Below the pieces are notes generated by a model. The model was not told the origin of the DNA. It saw only the letters and a program-made list of their open reading frames with translations, and did not search any database. A stretch of 7,757 nucleotides of DNA from JAVMKJ01 sp031732875 (GTDB lineage: Bacteria > Pseudomonadota > Gammaproteobacteria > Competibacterales > Competibacteraceae): assembly GCA_031732875.1 (NCBI GenBank), contig JAVMKL010000044.1:1-7757 (forward strand), read 5' to 3'. Every line of letters begins with the position of its first letter. The stretch's first letter is position 1. Shown here piece after piece: positions 1 through 6,552 of this stretch. The translations under genes were made by a program, and so were the position numbers.

Positions 1-2
1 GC

Positions 3-122
3 GGCTCGGCCGCCGATAACGCCACCCTGGTCTTGCTTCGCCCCAAGGCGAACGCTGCCGACAGCAATCCGGGCTGGCTGCGGCGGCTGTCGGTAGGATT
101 CGCGTCCCTGTTCGATCGCTAG
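3..122 (+). CDS. C-terminal end of a probable PP2C-family Ser/Thr protein phosphatase (5' truncated)
   Basis: Only the last 39 codons are visible, read in frame 3 and ending at TAG (120-122). The fragment begins GSAADNATLVLLRPK. The pattern Gly-Ser-x-x-Asp-Asn-x-Thr followed by hydrophobic residues is the usual last conserved motif of PP2C/SpoIIE-type phosphatases, where the Asp of the DN pair binds the catalytic metal ion. A short Arg-rich, hydrophobic tail (WLRRLSVGFASLFDR) follows. PP2C enzymes of this type remove phosphate from Ser/Thr residues and are commonly encoded beside a Hanks-type kinase. The next gene downstream on the same strand is exactly such a kinase, which supports the call. 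The other two forward frames contain stops within this stretch. The assignment rests on one motif plus context, because the rest of the protein lies outside the window. Confidence 0.65.
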   Translation, partial: GSAADNATLVLLRPKANAADSNPGWLRRLSVGFASLFDR

Positions 123-293
123 TGGATTGCTGCGGAGATTTTGGTAGGCAAATATCCAAAAAACCATTTATTCATCAAACACAATGATACGAAAATGCCT
201 GTCAGGATCAGTATGTCGGCCTACTAGCGTACTCCACGTTTATTCCGCCGATTCCGGGCTCCGTACCCACGCCACCGACGAACACGAAACCCG
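123..293. other. Intergenic region with AT-rich core upstream of the kinase gene
   Basis: These 171 bases separate the phosphatase stop from the kinase start. Positions 148-197 are strikingly AT-rich (14 G/C in 50) against the GC-rich surroundings, as expected of a promoter or regulatory zone. The best -10-like hexamer I see, CACAAT at 180-185, has no convincing -35 at proper spacing, so I do not call a specific promoter. No hairpin followed by a T-run is visible, so nothing clearly terminates the phosphatase transcript. The kinase may be partly co-transcribed with the phosphatase and partly driven from here. Confidence 0.4.
139..161. repeat. Inverted repeat TTTTGG-N11-CCAAAA, candidate operator
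   Basis: Perfect 6-bp arms (139-144 and 156-161) flank an 11-base spacer at the left edge of the AT-rich intergenic stretch upstream of the kinase gene. The symmetry does not extend beyond the arms. A dyad with this spacing resembles the site of a dimeric regulator (it also fits the loose T-N11-A pattern of LysR-type boxes), but AT-rich arms of six bases arise easily by chance, and no regulator gene is visible nearby. Confidence 0.25.
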
Positions 294-2942
294 ATGACCG
301 AGGAAACGAACGCCCTGCCCACAGGCTACAGCCTGCACCGTTATCAGATCGAGGGTGTGCTGGGCGCCGGCGGCTTCGGTATCACCTATCGGGCGCTGCA
401 CGAAGCGCTGGAAAACGAGGTCGCGATCAAGGAATACTTCCCGGCGGAATGGGCATATCGCGACCACAATGGCACGACCGTCCGCCCCAACTCCCAGGGT
501 CAGATCCCAGCCAAGGACGGCGAGCCCCCCTGCTACAACTGGGGCCTGCAACGATTCCTCGACGAAGCCAAGATTCTGGTGCAGATCAATCATCCTGGCG
601 TCGTGCGGGTGCGAGATTACTTCACGGCCAACGGCAGCGCCTACATCGTCATGGAGTATGAGGAAGGCGAATCGCTGAGCGCCACGTTGCAGCGCGGCGG
701 CATCCTGCCAGAGCAGGAATTGCGCCGCCTGCTGAACAACGTGATACCGGCGCTGGAAGCCGTCCACGCCCAAGGCTACCTGCACCGCGATCTCAAACCC
801 AGCAATCTCTATATCCGCAGCCGCGACAGCCACGTCATGCTGATCGACTTCGGAGCCGCCCGCCAGGCCTTGGGACGGCGTTCCCGCAGCGTCACCAGCG
901 TCGTCACCCCCGGGTATTCACCGATCGAACAATACGTTACGGTCGGCGAGGACTACGGCCCCTGGACGGATATCTACGCTCTCGGCGCCGTTCTGTATCG
1001 CTGCATCACCGGCGCGCCGCCGGTGGAAGCACCGGGTCGGGTGCTCAAGGATCCGGTGCAGCCGGCCATTGAGGTCGGCGCTGGCCTTTACTCGCGCGCG
1101 CTGTTGCAAGTGGTCGACCAAGCCTTGGCGGTTCGTCCCGAGGACCGCTTTCAAAGCGTGGCCACCATGCGGGAGATGTTGCTGGCCACCGATCAATGGA
1201 GCGATACCCCAGATTTCTCACAAATGCCACCCATCCAGCCCGAGCTTCTGGAGCTGCCATCGTCCGTTGGCATTCCACCACGCAAGCTCTTGCCCGACGG
1301 CTCGGGAGCGCCGCCCTCCTCGCCCGCGATCCGCGACGAGTGGTTCGGCGGCGACGCCTGGCAGTCGGAACGCCCCCGGCAGGCCGCGCTCCCCGAACCA
1401 CCAGCATCCCCGTCTCGTCCCTCCCAGCGAGGCGGTTTCGACACTCTAGAATCCCTCGTCCAATCCAGGGCGGCTGATGCGACCGCATCGCTGGAGCTGG
1501 CTCTGGCCATGGATGCCGACGTATCCCTGCCGATGCTGGAAAACATCTGGGAACACCTGGACGAAGCCGCCGCACAGCAGGTTTTACCCCCCTCCCAAAG
1601 CGCGTTCGGGGCGGAAACGCCGCAGCAGCTTCCGTCGGAACCCTCGGGACCCTTGCTCAAGCGGTCGACTCGATCGGCGGTGGAACACCTGAAGAAAGCC
1701 TCCTTCAGGCGAGATGAAATTTCCAGCCCCCGTTCTCCGCACCTGGAATCCCCAACATCCGTCCACCCACCAACCGGCCACGAGGAGCCCGGCGTTTCGC
1801 AACGACCGAGGTCGGCAATGGAATTCATTCCCGATTCCCTGACCGTTAACTGGACACGAACGTTGGTTGCGGTGTTCGCCATTTCTGGGTTGTCCGGAAT
1901 CGGGCTACTTGGTTACGAGTATTACCGGAGTATCGAGGAACCGCGCCAACGCGAGGCCGCCGAACTGCAACGGCGGCAGGAGGAAGAGTCGGCCCGCCTC
2001 GCCCGGGAGGAACCGCAACAGCGCGAAGCGGAAATCAATGCTTATCTCGAGCAGGCCCGCGCGTCCATCACCAACAAGGAATGGGAGCGAGCCCGCATCT
2101 ATCTGGATCGGGCAGCGGCGTTGGACCCCCAGCATCCGGCAGTGGCCGCGGTTCGATCCGAACTAGTCTCCATCCAGCGCCCGGGCTCCAATATCAAGAC
2201 CCATACCGATAATACGACCGGACTGGAACTAAAGTGGGTCGAGGGTGGCTGTTTCAACATGGGCAGCCCCATCAACGAACGGGATCACGGCAGCGACGAA
2301 TCTTCACATGAGGTCTGCATCAAGGGATTCTGGATCGGAAAAACCGAGGTCACCAACAGCCAGTACCGGCGGTTCAAGGCCGGTCACGACAGCGGCTCCG
2401 TTCAGGGACGTCCCCTGAACGGGGACGACCAGCCGGCGGTCAACCTGAACGGGCAGGACGCGCAAGCCTTCGCCGAGTGGCTGTCCTGGGAAGCAGGCGC
2501 CGGCAAGCGCTTTCGTCTGCCCACCGAAGCCGAATGGGAATACGCCACCCGCGCCGGCACGACAACCCGTTACTACTGGGGCAACGACATCGATCCCCGC
2601 TACGCCAACTTTTCCGACCGCAACGACCCAACGGGCGCGTCCATCGGCAACTTGGACGATGGCCAGTCCGTCACGGCTCCGGTCGGCAACTATCTGCCCA
2701 ACACCCTGGGCCTGCACGATATGGCCGGCAACGTCTGGGAATGGACCTGTTCGGAATACAGCCCGAATTTCGGCGGCGAGGAACAGCGCTGCTCGACCCG
2801 CCGGCCCACCGAGGGCCAGCGGGTCGTTCGCGGCGGTGCCTGGAACAACGGCCCCGCCGAACTGCGCTCGGCCAAACGCCTGCCCCGAAAAACCGATTAC
2901 CGCGATCCCACGACCGGATTCCGGCTGGTCATGGAAGAATGA
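294..2942 (+). CDS. Membrane-spanning Hanks-type Ser/Thr protein kinase with C-terminal SUMF1/FGE-sulfatase-like domain
   Basis: An 882-residue PpkA-like signalling kinase. The kinase domain (about 17-297) has the glycine loop GAGGFG (24-29), the ATP-anchoring Lys46 in VAIKEYFP, a probable helix-C Glu91, catalytic HRDLKPSN (164-171), DFG (185-187) and TPGYSPIEQY (205-214) in place of the usual APE segment. The 30-odd residue insert after VAIKEYFP is typical of this bacterial subfamily. Residues about 300-518 form a Pro/Ser-rich linker. A single transmembrane helix follows (about 523-543), then a charged, probably coiled-coil stretch (545-580), a TPR-like helical pair (about 581-624), and an FGE-sulfatase-like domain (about 643-880) with GCFNMGSP, FWIGKTEVTNSQY, RLPTEAEWEYATRAG, AGNVWEW and VVRGGAW. 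There is no signal peptide, so the kinase should be cytosolic and the SUMF1-like part periplasmic. In the segment matching the FGE active site (846-860) there is no cysteine, so formylglycine synthesis is unlikely and a sensing or binding role is inferred. The start places the glycine loop at the normal distance; its Shine-Dalgarno is weak. Confidence 0.93.
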   Translation: MTEETNALPTGYSLHRYQIEGVLGAGGFGITYRALHEALENEVAIKEYFPAEWAYRDHNGTTVRPNSQGQIPAKDGEPPCYNWGLQRFLDEAKILVQINHPGVVRVRDYFTANGSAYIVMEYEEGESLSATLQRGGILPEQELRRLLNNVIPALEAVHAQGYLHRDLKPSNLYIRSRDSHVMLIDFGAARQALGRRSRSVTSVVTPGYSPIEQYVTVGEDYGPWTDIYALGAVLYRCITGAPPVEAPGRVLKDPVQPAIEVGAGLYSRALLQVVDQALAVRPEDRFQSVATMREMLLATDQWSDTPDFSQMPPIQPELLELPSSVGIPPRKLLPDGSGAPPSSPAIRDEWFGGDAWQSERPRQAALPEPPASPSRPSQRGGFDTLESLVQSRAADATASLELALAMDADVSLPMLENIWEHLDEAAAQQVLPPSQSAFGAETPQQLPSEPSGPLLKRSTRSAVEHLKKASFRRDEISSPRSPHLESPTSVHPPTGHEEPGVSQRPRSAMEFIPDSLTVNWTRTLVAVFAISGLSGIGLLGYEYYRSIEEPRQREAAELQRRQEEESARLAREEPQQREAEINAYLEQARASITNKEWERARIYLDRAAALDPQHPAVAAVRSELVSIQRPGSNIKTHTDNTTGLELKWVEGGCFNMGSPINERDHGSDESSHEVCIKGFWIGKTEVTNSQYRRFKAGHDSGSVQGRPLNGDDQPAVNLNGQDAQAFAEWLSWEAGAGKRFRLPTEAEWEYATRAGTTTRYYWGNDIDPRYANFSDRNDPTGASIGNLDDGQSVTAPVGNYLPNTLGLHDMAGNVWEWTCSEYSPNFGGEEQRCSTRRPTEGQRVVRGGAWNNGPAELRSAKRLPRKTDYRDPTTGFRLVMEE

Positions 2943-2981
2943 GGCGGTGGCCCGACCATCGTGCGAACGACCGAACCCCGG

Positions 2982-3443
2982 TCAGACCTGAGGGTTTCGG
3001 CGGCTGACCAGGAAGGTGGCGCTACCCTCCACCACCACCTTGTCCGCCACGGTGCAGATCGTGCGCATGATGACTCGCCGACGCTCCGGAATGATTTCCT
3101 GGATGGTGCAAAGGGCGGTGACGGTATCACCGATCCGCACCGGTGCCGTGAAGCGCAACTGTTGATCCACGTACACCGCGCCTGGTCCCGGCAGGCGGGT
3201 GCCCGCCACGCAGGAAATCAGGCCGGCGCAGAACATGCCGTGGGCGATGCGACCCTTAAACCGGGTCTGCGCGGCGAAGACCTCGTTGCAATGAATCGGA
3301 TTGTTATCGCCGGTCAGCCCCGCGAACAGAACCACGTCGGTTTCGGTGACGGTCTTGGCGTGGGAGGCACTCATTCCGACCTGAAGATCTTCCAGGTAGT
3401 AGCCGTGCAAGGTATCGTTATAGCCTTCGTGGGTGGGATACAT
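2982..3443 (-). CDS. MaoC-family (R)-specific enoyl-CoA hydratase (PhaJ-like)
   Basis: A 153-residue hot-dog-fold hydratase of about the family's usual size. These enzymes add water to trans-2-enoyl-CoA to give (R)-3-hydroxyacyl-CoA, linking beta-oxidation to polyhydroxyalkanoate synthesis or serving specialised acyl-CoA pathways. The hydratase motif is seen as FAGLTGDNNPIHCNEVFA (40-57), with catalytic Asp46 and His51 in the D-x4-H spacing of PhaJ, followed by GRIAHGMFCAGLIS (64-77) and the strand YVDQQLRFTAPVRIGDTV (91-108). The frame is open upstream to another ATG at 3500, but I choose the ATG at 3441-3443. It has GGAGAAG six bases upstream of the start when counted from GGAG, and the extra 19 residues (MRRDRLERCGHH...) do not look like hydratase sequence. 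The gene lies 100 bp downstream of acuI on the same strand and its stop is 39 bp from the convergent kinase stop. Substrate chain length cannot be told; a MaoC-like dehydratase of another pathway is the alternative. Confidence 0.88.
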   Translation of the reverse strand: MYPTHEGYNDTLHGYYLEDLQVGMSASHAKTVTETDVVLFAGLTGDNNPIHCNEVFAAQTRFKGRIAHGMFCAGLISCVAGTRLPGPGAVYVDQQLRFTAPVRIGDTVTALCTIQEIIPERRRVIMRTICTVADKVVVEGSATFLVSRRNPQV

Positions 3444-3446
3444 TGG

Positions 3447-3453
3447 CTTCTCC
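3447..3453 (-). promoter_or_regulatory. Ribosome binding site deciding the hydratase start
   Basis: Read on the minus strand, GGAGAAG precedes the ATG at 3443-3441, with six bases between GGAG and the start codon. No comparable site was noted before the upstream ATG at 3500, so this site supports the 153-residue form over the 172-residue form. Confidence 0.7.
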
Positions 3454-3543
3454 GCTTGAGGGGGATGATGTCCGCATCGTTCCAGACGATCGCGGCGCAT
3501 AGCCTACACGACGGGCGGATACGTGGGAATTTTCAGCGCGAAC

Positions 3544-4545
3544 TTACGCATTCGGATCGACCACCACCCGCCCCCGCACCCGACCGGCCAGAATCGCCTC
3601 CGCCATCCGCGGCACCTCCGCCAAAGAAATCCCCTGGGTCATCCGTTCCAGCAGCGGCGCCGGCAGGTCGCGCGCCAGCCGCGCCCAAGCCGTCCGGCGC
3701 GGCTCGGGCGGGCACATCACCGAATCCACACCCAGCAATTTCACGCCGCGCAGGATGAACGGCATGACCGTGGTCGGCAGATCGGCACCACCGGCCAGCC
3801 CGCAAGCCGCCACCGCGCCGCCGTAATCGGCCTCGGCCAGCGCCCGCGCCAGCACCCGGCCGCCGACCGTATCCACCACCCCCGACCAGAGCTGAGTTTC
3901 CAGCGGACGGCAGGGCTGGCTCATGGCCTCGCGGGTGATCAACTCCGTCGCGCCCAGTTCGCGCAGGTAGGACTCGTTCTCCGGCCGGCCGGTTACGGCC
4001 GTCACTCGATAACCCAGGTGAGCCAGCAGCGCCACCGCCACGCCGCCGACCCCGCCGCTGGCGCCGGTCACCAGTACCGGCTTGGCCGCGCCCGGCTTGA
4101 CGCCGCCCTGCTCCAGCGCCATCACACACAACATGGCGGTGAAGCCGGCGGTGCCGATGGCCATGGCGCGGCGACTGTCCAGCTTTTCCGGCAGCGGCAC
4201 CAGCCAGTCGGCTCTCACCCGCGCCCGCTGGGCGTAGCCGCCCCAGTAGCTCTCGCCCACGCTCCAGCCCGTCAGCACCACCCGGTCGCCCGGTTGGTAG
4301 GCCGACGCCGATGACTCCAGCACCGTCCCGGCCAAATCGATGCCGGGCACCAGGGGAAACCGCCGGACGATTTTCCCCTTGCCGGTCACCGCCAACCCAT
4401 CCTTGTAGTTGAGCGAGGAATATTCCACGGCGACCAGCACCTCCCCCGGCGGAAGGTCGGAATCGCTCAGTTCTTTGAGTTCGGCAACGGTTTTACCGTC
4501 GTGCTGGTTCAATACCAGGGCATTGAAGGTCGCGGATTCTGTCAT
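3544..4545 (-). CDS. acuI: NADPH-dependent acrylyl-CoA reductase, AcuI/YhdH family
   Basis: A 333-residue zinc-independent member of the medium-chain dehydrogenase/reductase superfamily. AcuI reduces acrylyl-CoA to propionyl-CoA with NADPH, detoxifying acrylyl-CoA formed from 3-hydroxypropionate, acrylate or DMSP breakdown; many bacteria that use no DMSP also carry it. Near-invariant family segments are present: SSLNYKDGLA (43-52), GKGKI (55-59), PGIDLAGTV (67-75), GTAGFTAMLCVMALE (131-145), the Rossmann nucleotide loop VTGASGGVGG (159-168) with Thr185-Gly186-Arg187 suited to NADPH, and ACGLAGG plus LPTTVMPFILRGVKLLGVDS (247-275). These match my memory of Escherichia coli YhdH closely along the whole length. 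The zinc-ligand pattern of alcohol dehydrogenases is absent, as expected. The start has GGAG nine bases upstream. It is divergent from etfB and lies upstream of the hydratase gene, with which it may form a two-gene transcript. Confidence 0.93.
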   Translation of the reverse strand: MTESATFNALVLNQHDGKTVAELKELSDSDLPPGEVLVAVEYSSLNYKDGLAVTGKGKIVRRFPLVPGIDLAGTVLESSASAYQPGDRVVLTGWSVGESYWGGYAQRARVRADWLVPLPEKLDSRRAMAIGTAGFTAMLCVMALEQGGVKPGAAKPVLVTGASGGVGGVAVALLAHLGYRVTAVTGRPENESYLRELGATELITREAMSQPCRPLETQLWSGVVDTVGGRVLARALAEADYGGAVAACGLAGGADLPTTVMPFILRGVKLLGVDSVMCPPEPRRTAWARLARDLPAPLLERMTQGISLAEVPRMAEAILAGRVRGRVVVDPNA

Positions 4546-4584
4546 GGTCTTGTGCTCCGATGGTCGTACGCGCGGTCACCCCCG

Positions 4585-4620
4585 CCGGCGACCCAGCCAA
4601 TAAATGCATTGCATCGCCGG
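4585..4620. repeat. Inverted repeat CCGGCGA-N22-TCGCCGG with an inner ATGCA-T-TGCAT palindrome
   Basis: Seven-base perfect arms (4585-4591 and 4614-4620) enclose 22 bases. Within this span lies the 11-base palindrome ATGCA-T-TGCAT (4604-4614), sharing its last base with the right arm. It sits in the divergent acuI/etfB region, 39-74 bp before the acuI start. It could be a regulator binding site or an RNA hairpin in the acuI leader; no known operator consensus is recognised. Confidence 0.3.
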
Positions 4621-4639
4621 AGGGGACTAAATACCATAA

Positions 4640-4659
4640 CTCGTTAGGGTTTAACCGAG
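4640..4659. repeat. Imperfect inverted repeat around GGTT-T-AACC
   Basis: CTCGTTA (4640-4646) pairs with TAACCGAG (4652-4659) allowing one bulged base, and the alternative centred palindrome GGTT-T-AACC occupies 4648-4656. It lies in the AT-richer centre of the divergent region, where a regulator could act on both acuI and etfB. Dyads of this size can occur by chance. Confidence 0.2.
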
Positions 4660-4799
4660 GGATTCGAGGCCACGTCTTATCCGCGGCGGTCGTTCGAGCG
4701 TTGAACCACTCCATTCATGTTGCTTATTTCCAAGCCGGGCGCAGTTTTTTCCACTAACTCGCCCGCGCCAACCTCCCAAAATGCGAGCAATCCCAAGCA

Positions 4800-4806
4800 A
4801 AGGTGA
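4800..4806 (+). promoter_or_regulatory. Ribosome binding site of etfB
   Basis: AAGGTGA ends three bases before the ATG at 4810. It resembles the AAGGAGG consensus with one or two mismatches and supports the chosen start, which also gives the standard EtfB N-terminus MKILVAVKRVVDYNVKVR. Confidence 0.65.
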
Positions 4807-4809
4807 ACG

Positions 4810-5559
4810 ATGAAAATTCTAGTCGCCGTAAAGCGGGTCGTTGACTACAACGTCAAGGTTCGGGCGAAAGCCGACGGCTCCGGCGTGGAAACCGCCAACG
4901 TCAAGATGTCCATGAACCCATTCGACGAAATCGCCGTGGAAGAAGCGGTCCGCCTGCAGGAAGCCGGCAAGGCCAAGGAGATCGTGGCGGTATCGCTGGG
5001 CGTCGCCGCCTGTCAGGACACCATCCGCACTGCGCTGGCGATGGGCGCCGACCGCGGCATTCTGGTGGAAACCGATGCCGAACTGCAACCGCTGGCCGTG
5101 GCCAAGCTGCTTAAGGCCGTCGTCGAGAAGGAAAAACCCGACCTGGTGATCCTGGGCAAGCAGGCTATCGACGACGACGCCAACCAGACCGGCCAGATGC
5201 TGGCGGCTCTGCTCGGCTGGGCGCAGGGCACCTTCGCCTCCAAGGTCGAGGCGGGCGCCGGCACGGTCACGGTCACGCGCGAAGTCGATGGCGGTCTGGA
5301 AACCGTGGCGTTGAAACTGCCGGCGGTCGTCACCACCGACCTGCGCTTGAACGAGCCGCGCTTTGTCAAACTACCCAACATCATGAAGGCTAAGAAGAAA
5401 CCCCTGGACGTATTCAAACCGGCCGACCTGGGCGTGGACGTCGCGCCGCGTCTGGTCACCCTGAAAGTGCAGGAACCACCCAAGCGCCAGGCCGGCATCA
5501 AGGTGGACACCGTCGCCGCACTGGTCGACAAACTGCATAAAGAAGCCCACGTCATCTAA
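4810..5559 (+). CDS. etfB: Electron transfer flavoprotein beta subunit
   Basis: A 249-residue EtfB of normal length. It forms a cytoplasmic heterodimer with EtfA and carries electrons from acyl-CoA dehydrogenases to ETF:ubiquinone oxidoreductase; the beta subunit holds a structural AMP. The N-terminus MKILVAVKRVVDYNVKVR and NPFDEIAVEEA (36-46) are typical, as is the nucleotide-binding stretch LGKQAIDDDANQTGQMLAALL (115-135). The ETF-beta signature spans about 155-175, from VTREVDGGLE to LPAVVT. The recognition loop that docks onto dehydrogenases is at RLNEPRFVKLPNIMKAKKKP (179-198); Leu188 corresponds by alignment to the docking leucine (Leu195) of human ETF-beta. Conservation of this loop indicates a conventional dehydrogenase-serving ETF rather than a bifurcating or FixA-type form. 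etfA begins 18 bp downstream, so the two are surely co-transcribed. The gene diverges from acuI across 264 bp. Confidence 0.97.
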   Translation: MKILVAVKRVVDYNVKVRAKADGSGVETANVKMSMNPFDEIAVEEAVRLQEAGKAKEIVAVSLGVAACQDTIRTALAMGADRGILVETDAELQPLAVAKLLKAVVEKEKPDLVILGKQAIDDDANQTGQMLAALLGWAQGTFASKVEAGAGTVTVTREVDGGLETVALKLPAVVTTDLRLNEPRFVKLPNIMKAKKKPLDVFKPADLGVDVAPRLVTLKVQEPPKRQAGIKVDTVAALVDKLHKEAHVI

Positions 5560-5577
5560 CGCCCTGGGGATCGAATC

Positions 5578-6528
5578 ATGAGTATTCTGGTCATTGCCGA
5601 ACACGACAACGCTACCCTCAAGGCGGCGACCCTGAACACCGTGACCGCCGCCACCCAACTCGGTGGCGACGTCGCCGTGCTGGTGGCCGGTCACAACTGC
5701 GGCGCGGTCGCCCAGGCCGCCGCCCAGGTCGCGGGGGTCAAGAAAGTCCTGGTCGCCGACGCGCCCCACTACGCCAACCAACTGGCCGAGAACGTGGCGG
5801 CGCTGGTGGTCGGCCTTGCCGGTGGTTACACCCATATCCTGGCTCCCGCCACCGCCGCCGGCAAAAACACGCTGCCGCGCGTGGCGGCGCTGCTGGATGT
5901 GGCGCAAATTACCGACGTTATCAAAGTGGAAAGCGCCGACACCTTCGTGCGGCCGATCTACGCCGGCAACGTGCTGGCCACCGTTCGGTCCAAGGATCCA
6001 ATCAAGGTCATCACCGTACGCGGCACCGCCTTCCCCGCCGCCGCGGCGACCGGCGGCGGCGCCGGCGTCGAAGCGGTCGCGCCCGCGCCGGACGCCGGTG
6101 TATCCAGCTTCGTCGGCCAGCAGTTGACCAAGTCCGACCGGCCGGAACTGACCGCCGCCCGCATTATCGTTTCCGGCGGGCGCGGCATGGGCAACGGCGA
6201 GAATTTCAAGCTGCTGGAAGATGTAGCCGACAAGCTGGGCGCGGCGGTTGGCGCGTCCCGCGCCGCCGTGGACGCCGGTTTCGTCCCCAACGACTATCAG
6301 GTCGGCCAGACCGGCAAGGTGGTCGCGCCCGAGTTGTACGTCGCCGTCGGCATTTCCGGCGCCATCCAGCACCTGGCCGGCATGAAGGATAGCAAGGTCA
6401 TCGTCGCCATCAACAAGGACGAGGAAGCGCCGATCTTCCAGGTCGCCGATTACGGCCTGGTTGCCGATCTGTTTGTAGCCGTGCCCGAACTATCCCAGGA
6501 ACTGGACAAGTTGAAGGCCGCCGGCTGA
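5578..6528 (+). CDS. etfA: Electron transfer flavoprotein alpha subunit
   Basis: A 316-residue EtfA, the FAD-carrying partner of EtfB. The N-terminal domain (1 to about 185) starts MSILVIAEHDNATLK and contains THILAPATAAGKNTLPRVAA (85-104) and RPIYAGN (125-131). A short Ala/Pro/Gly-rich linker (about 152-175) precedes the FAD domain: IIVSGGRGMG (196-205), GASRAAVDAG (225-234), QVGQTGK (241-247), and the alpha-subunit signature LYVAVGISGAIQHLAGMKDS (253-272) followed by IVAINKDEEAPIFQVADYG (275-293). Arg202, Arg228, Gln243, Ser260 and His265 fall at the usual FAD-contact positions. Ribosome binding is likely through GGGGA (5566-5570), seven bases before the ATG. It is the second gene of an etfBA unit, and the acyl-CoA dehydrogenase downstream is its probable electron donor. 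No transmembrane or 4Fe-4S segment is present, so this is the ordinary soluble ETF. Confidence 0.97.
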   Translation: MSILVIAEHDNATLKAATLNTVTAATQLGGDVAVLVAGHNCGAVAQAAAQVAGVKKVLVADAPHYANQLAENVAALVVGLAGGYTHILAPATAAGKNTLPRVAALLDVAQITDVIKVESADTFVRPIYAGNVLATVRSKDPIKVITVRGTAFPAAAATGGGAGVEAVAPAPDAGVSSFVGQQLTKSDRPELTAARIIVSGGRGMGNGENFKLLEDVADKLGAAVGASRAAVDAGFVPNDYQVGQTGKVVAPELYVAVGISGAIQHLAGMKDSKVIVAINKDEEAPIFQVADYGLVADLFVAVPELSQELDKLKAAG

Positions 6529-6552
6529 GCACCCTCACCGTCATCACAGCCT

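Larger units (their letters stand above)
4546..4809. other. 264-bp divergent intergenic region between acuI and etfB
   Basis: Promoters for both acuI (minus) and the etfBA genes (plus) should lie here. A moderately AT-rich zone covers about 4595-4660 and another about 4700-4750. For etfB, TTGAAC at 4701-4706 is a fair -35, but the hexamer 17 bases on (TTATTT) is a poor -10, so I make no firm promoter call. Short dyads at 4585-4620 and 4640-4659 are listed separately. I see no convincing small gene and no hairpin followed directly by a T-run; the T6 run at 4745-4750 has no stable stem before it. Confidence 0.5.

Noticed and set aside
1193..1882. A 229-codon minus-strand open frame opposite the kinase linker
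   Set aside because: The kinase frame continues through the region with a coherent domain order on both sides. The antisense product is Ser/Arg/Gly-rich and looks like nothing known, with no supporting ribosome binding site found.
2969..2983. GACCG-AACCC-CGGTC hairpin between the convergent kinase and hydratase genes as a bidirectional terminator
   Set aside because: The stem is only five base pairs, overlaps the hydratase stop codon, and has no T-run on either side.
3523..4314. A 263-codon plus-strand open frame opposite acuI
   Set aside because: Its product is a His/Arg/Pro/Gln-rich composition without motifs, and it overlaps a confidently identified AcuI gene.
4701..4729. Sigma-70 promoter TTGAAC-N17-TTATTT for etfB
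   Set aside because: The -35 is fair but the -10 hexamer matches only two of six consensus positions, so it is mentioned in the intergenic entry but not called.
4722..4750. Possible intrinsic terminator before the T6 run at 4745-4750
   Set aside because: The only stems are four bases (GCTT/AAGC) or three bases (GCC/GGC), too weak, and no upstream plus-strand gene needs termination there.
5371..6372. A 333-codon open frame on the minus strand opposite etfB/etfA
   Set aside because: It lies antisense to two unmistakable genes, and its product is Gly/Val/Asp/His-rich with no recognisable domain. Such frames arise from GC-rich codon bias.
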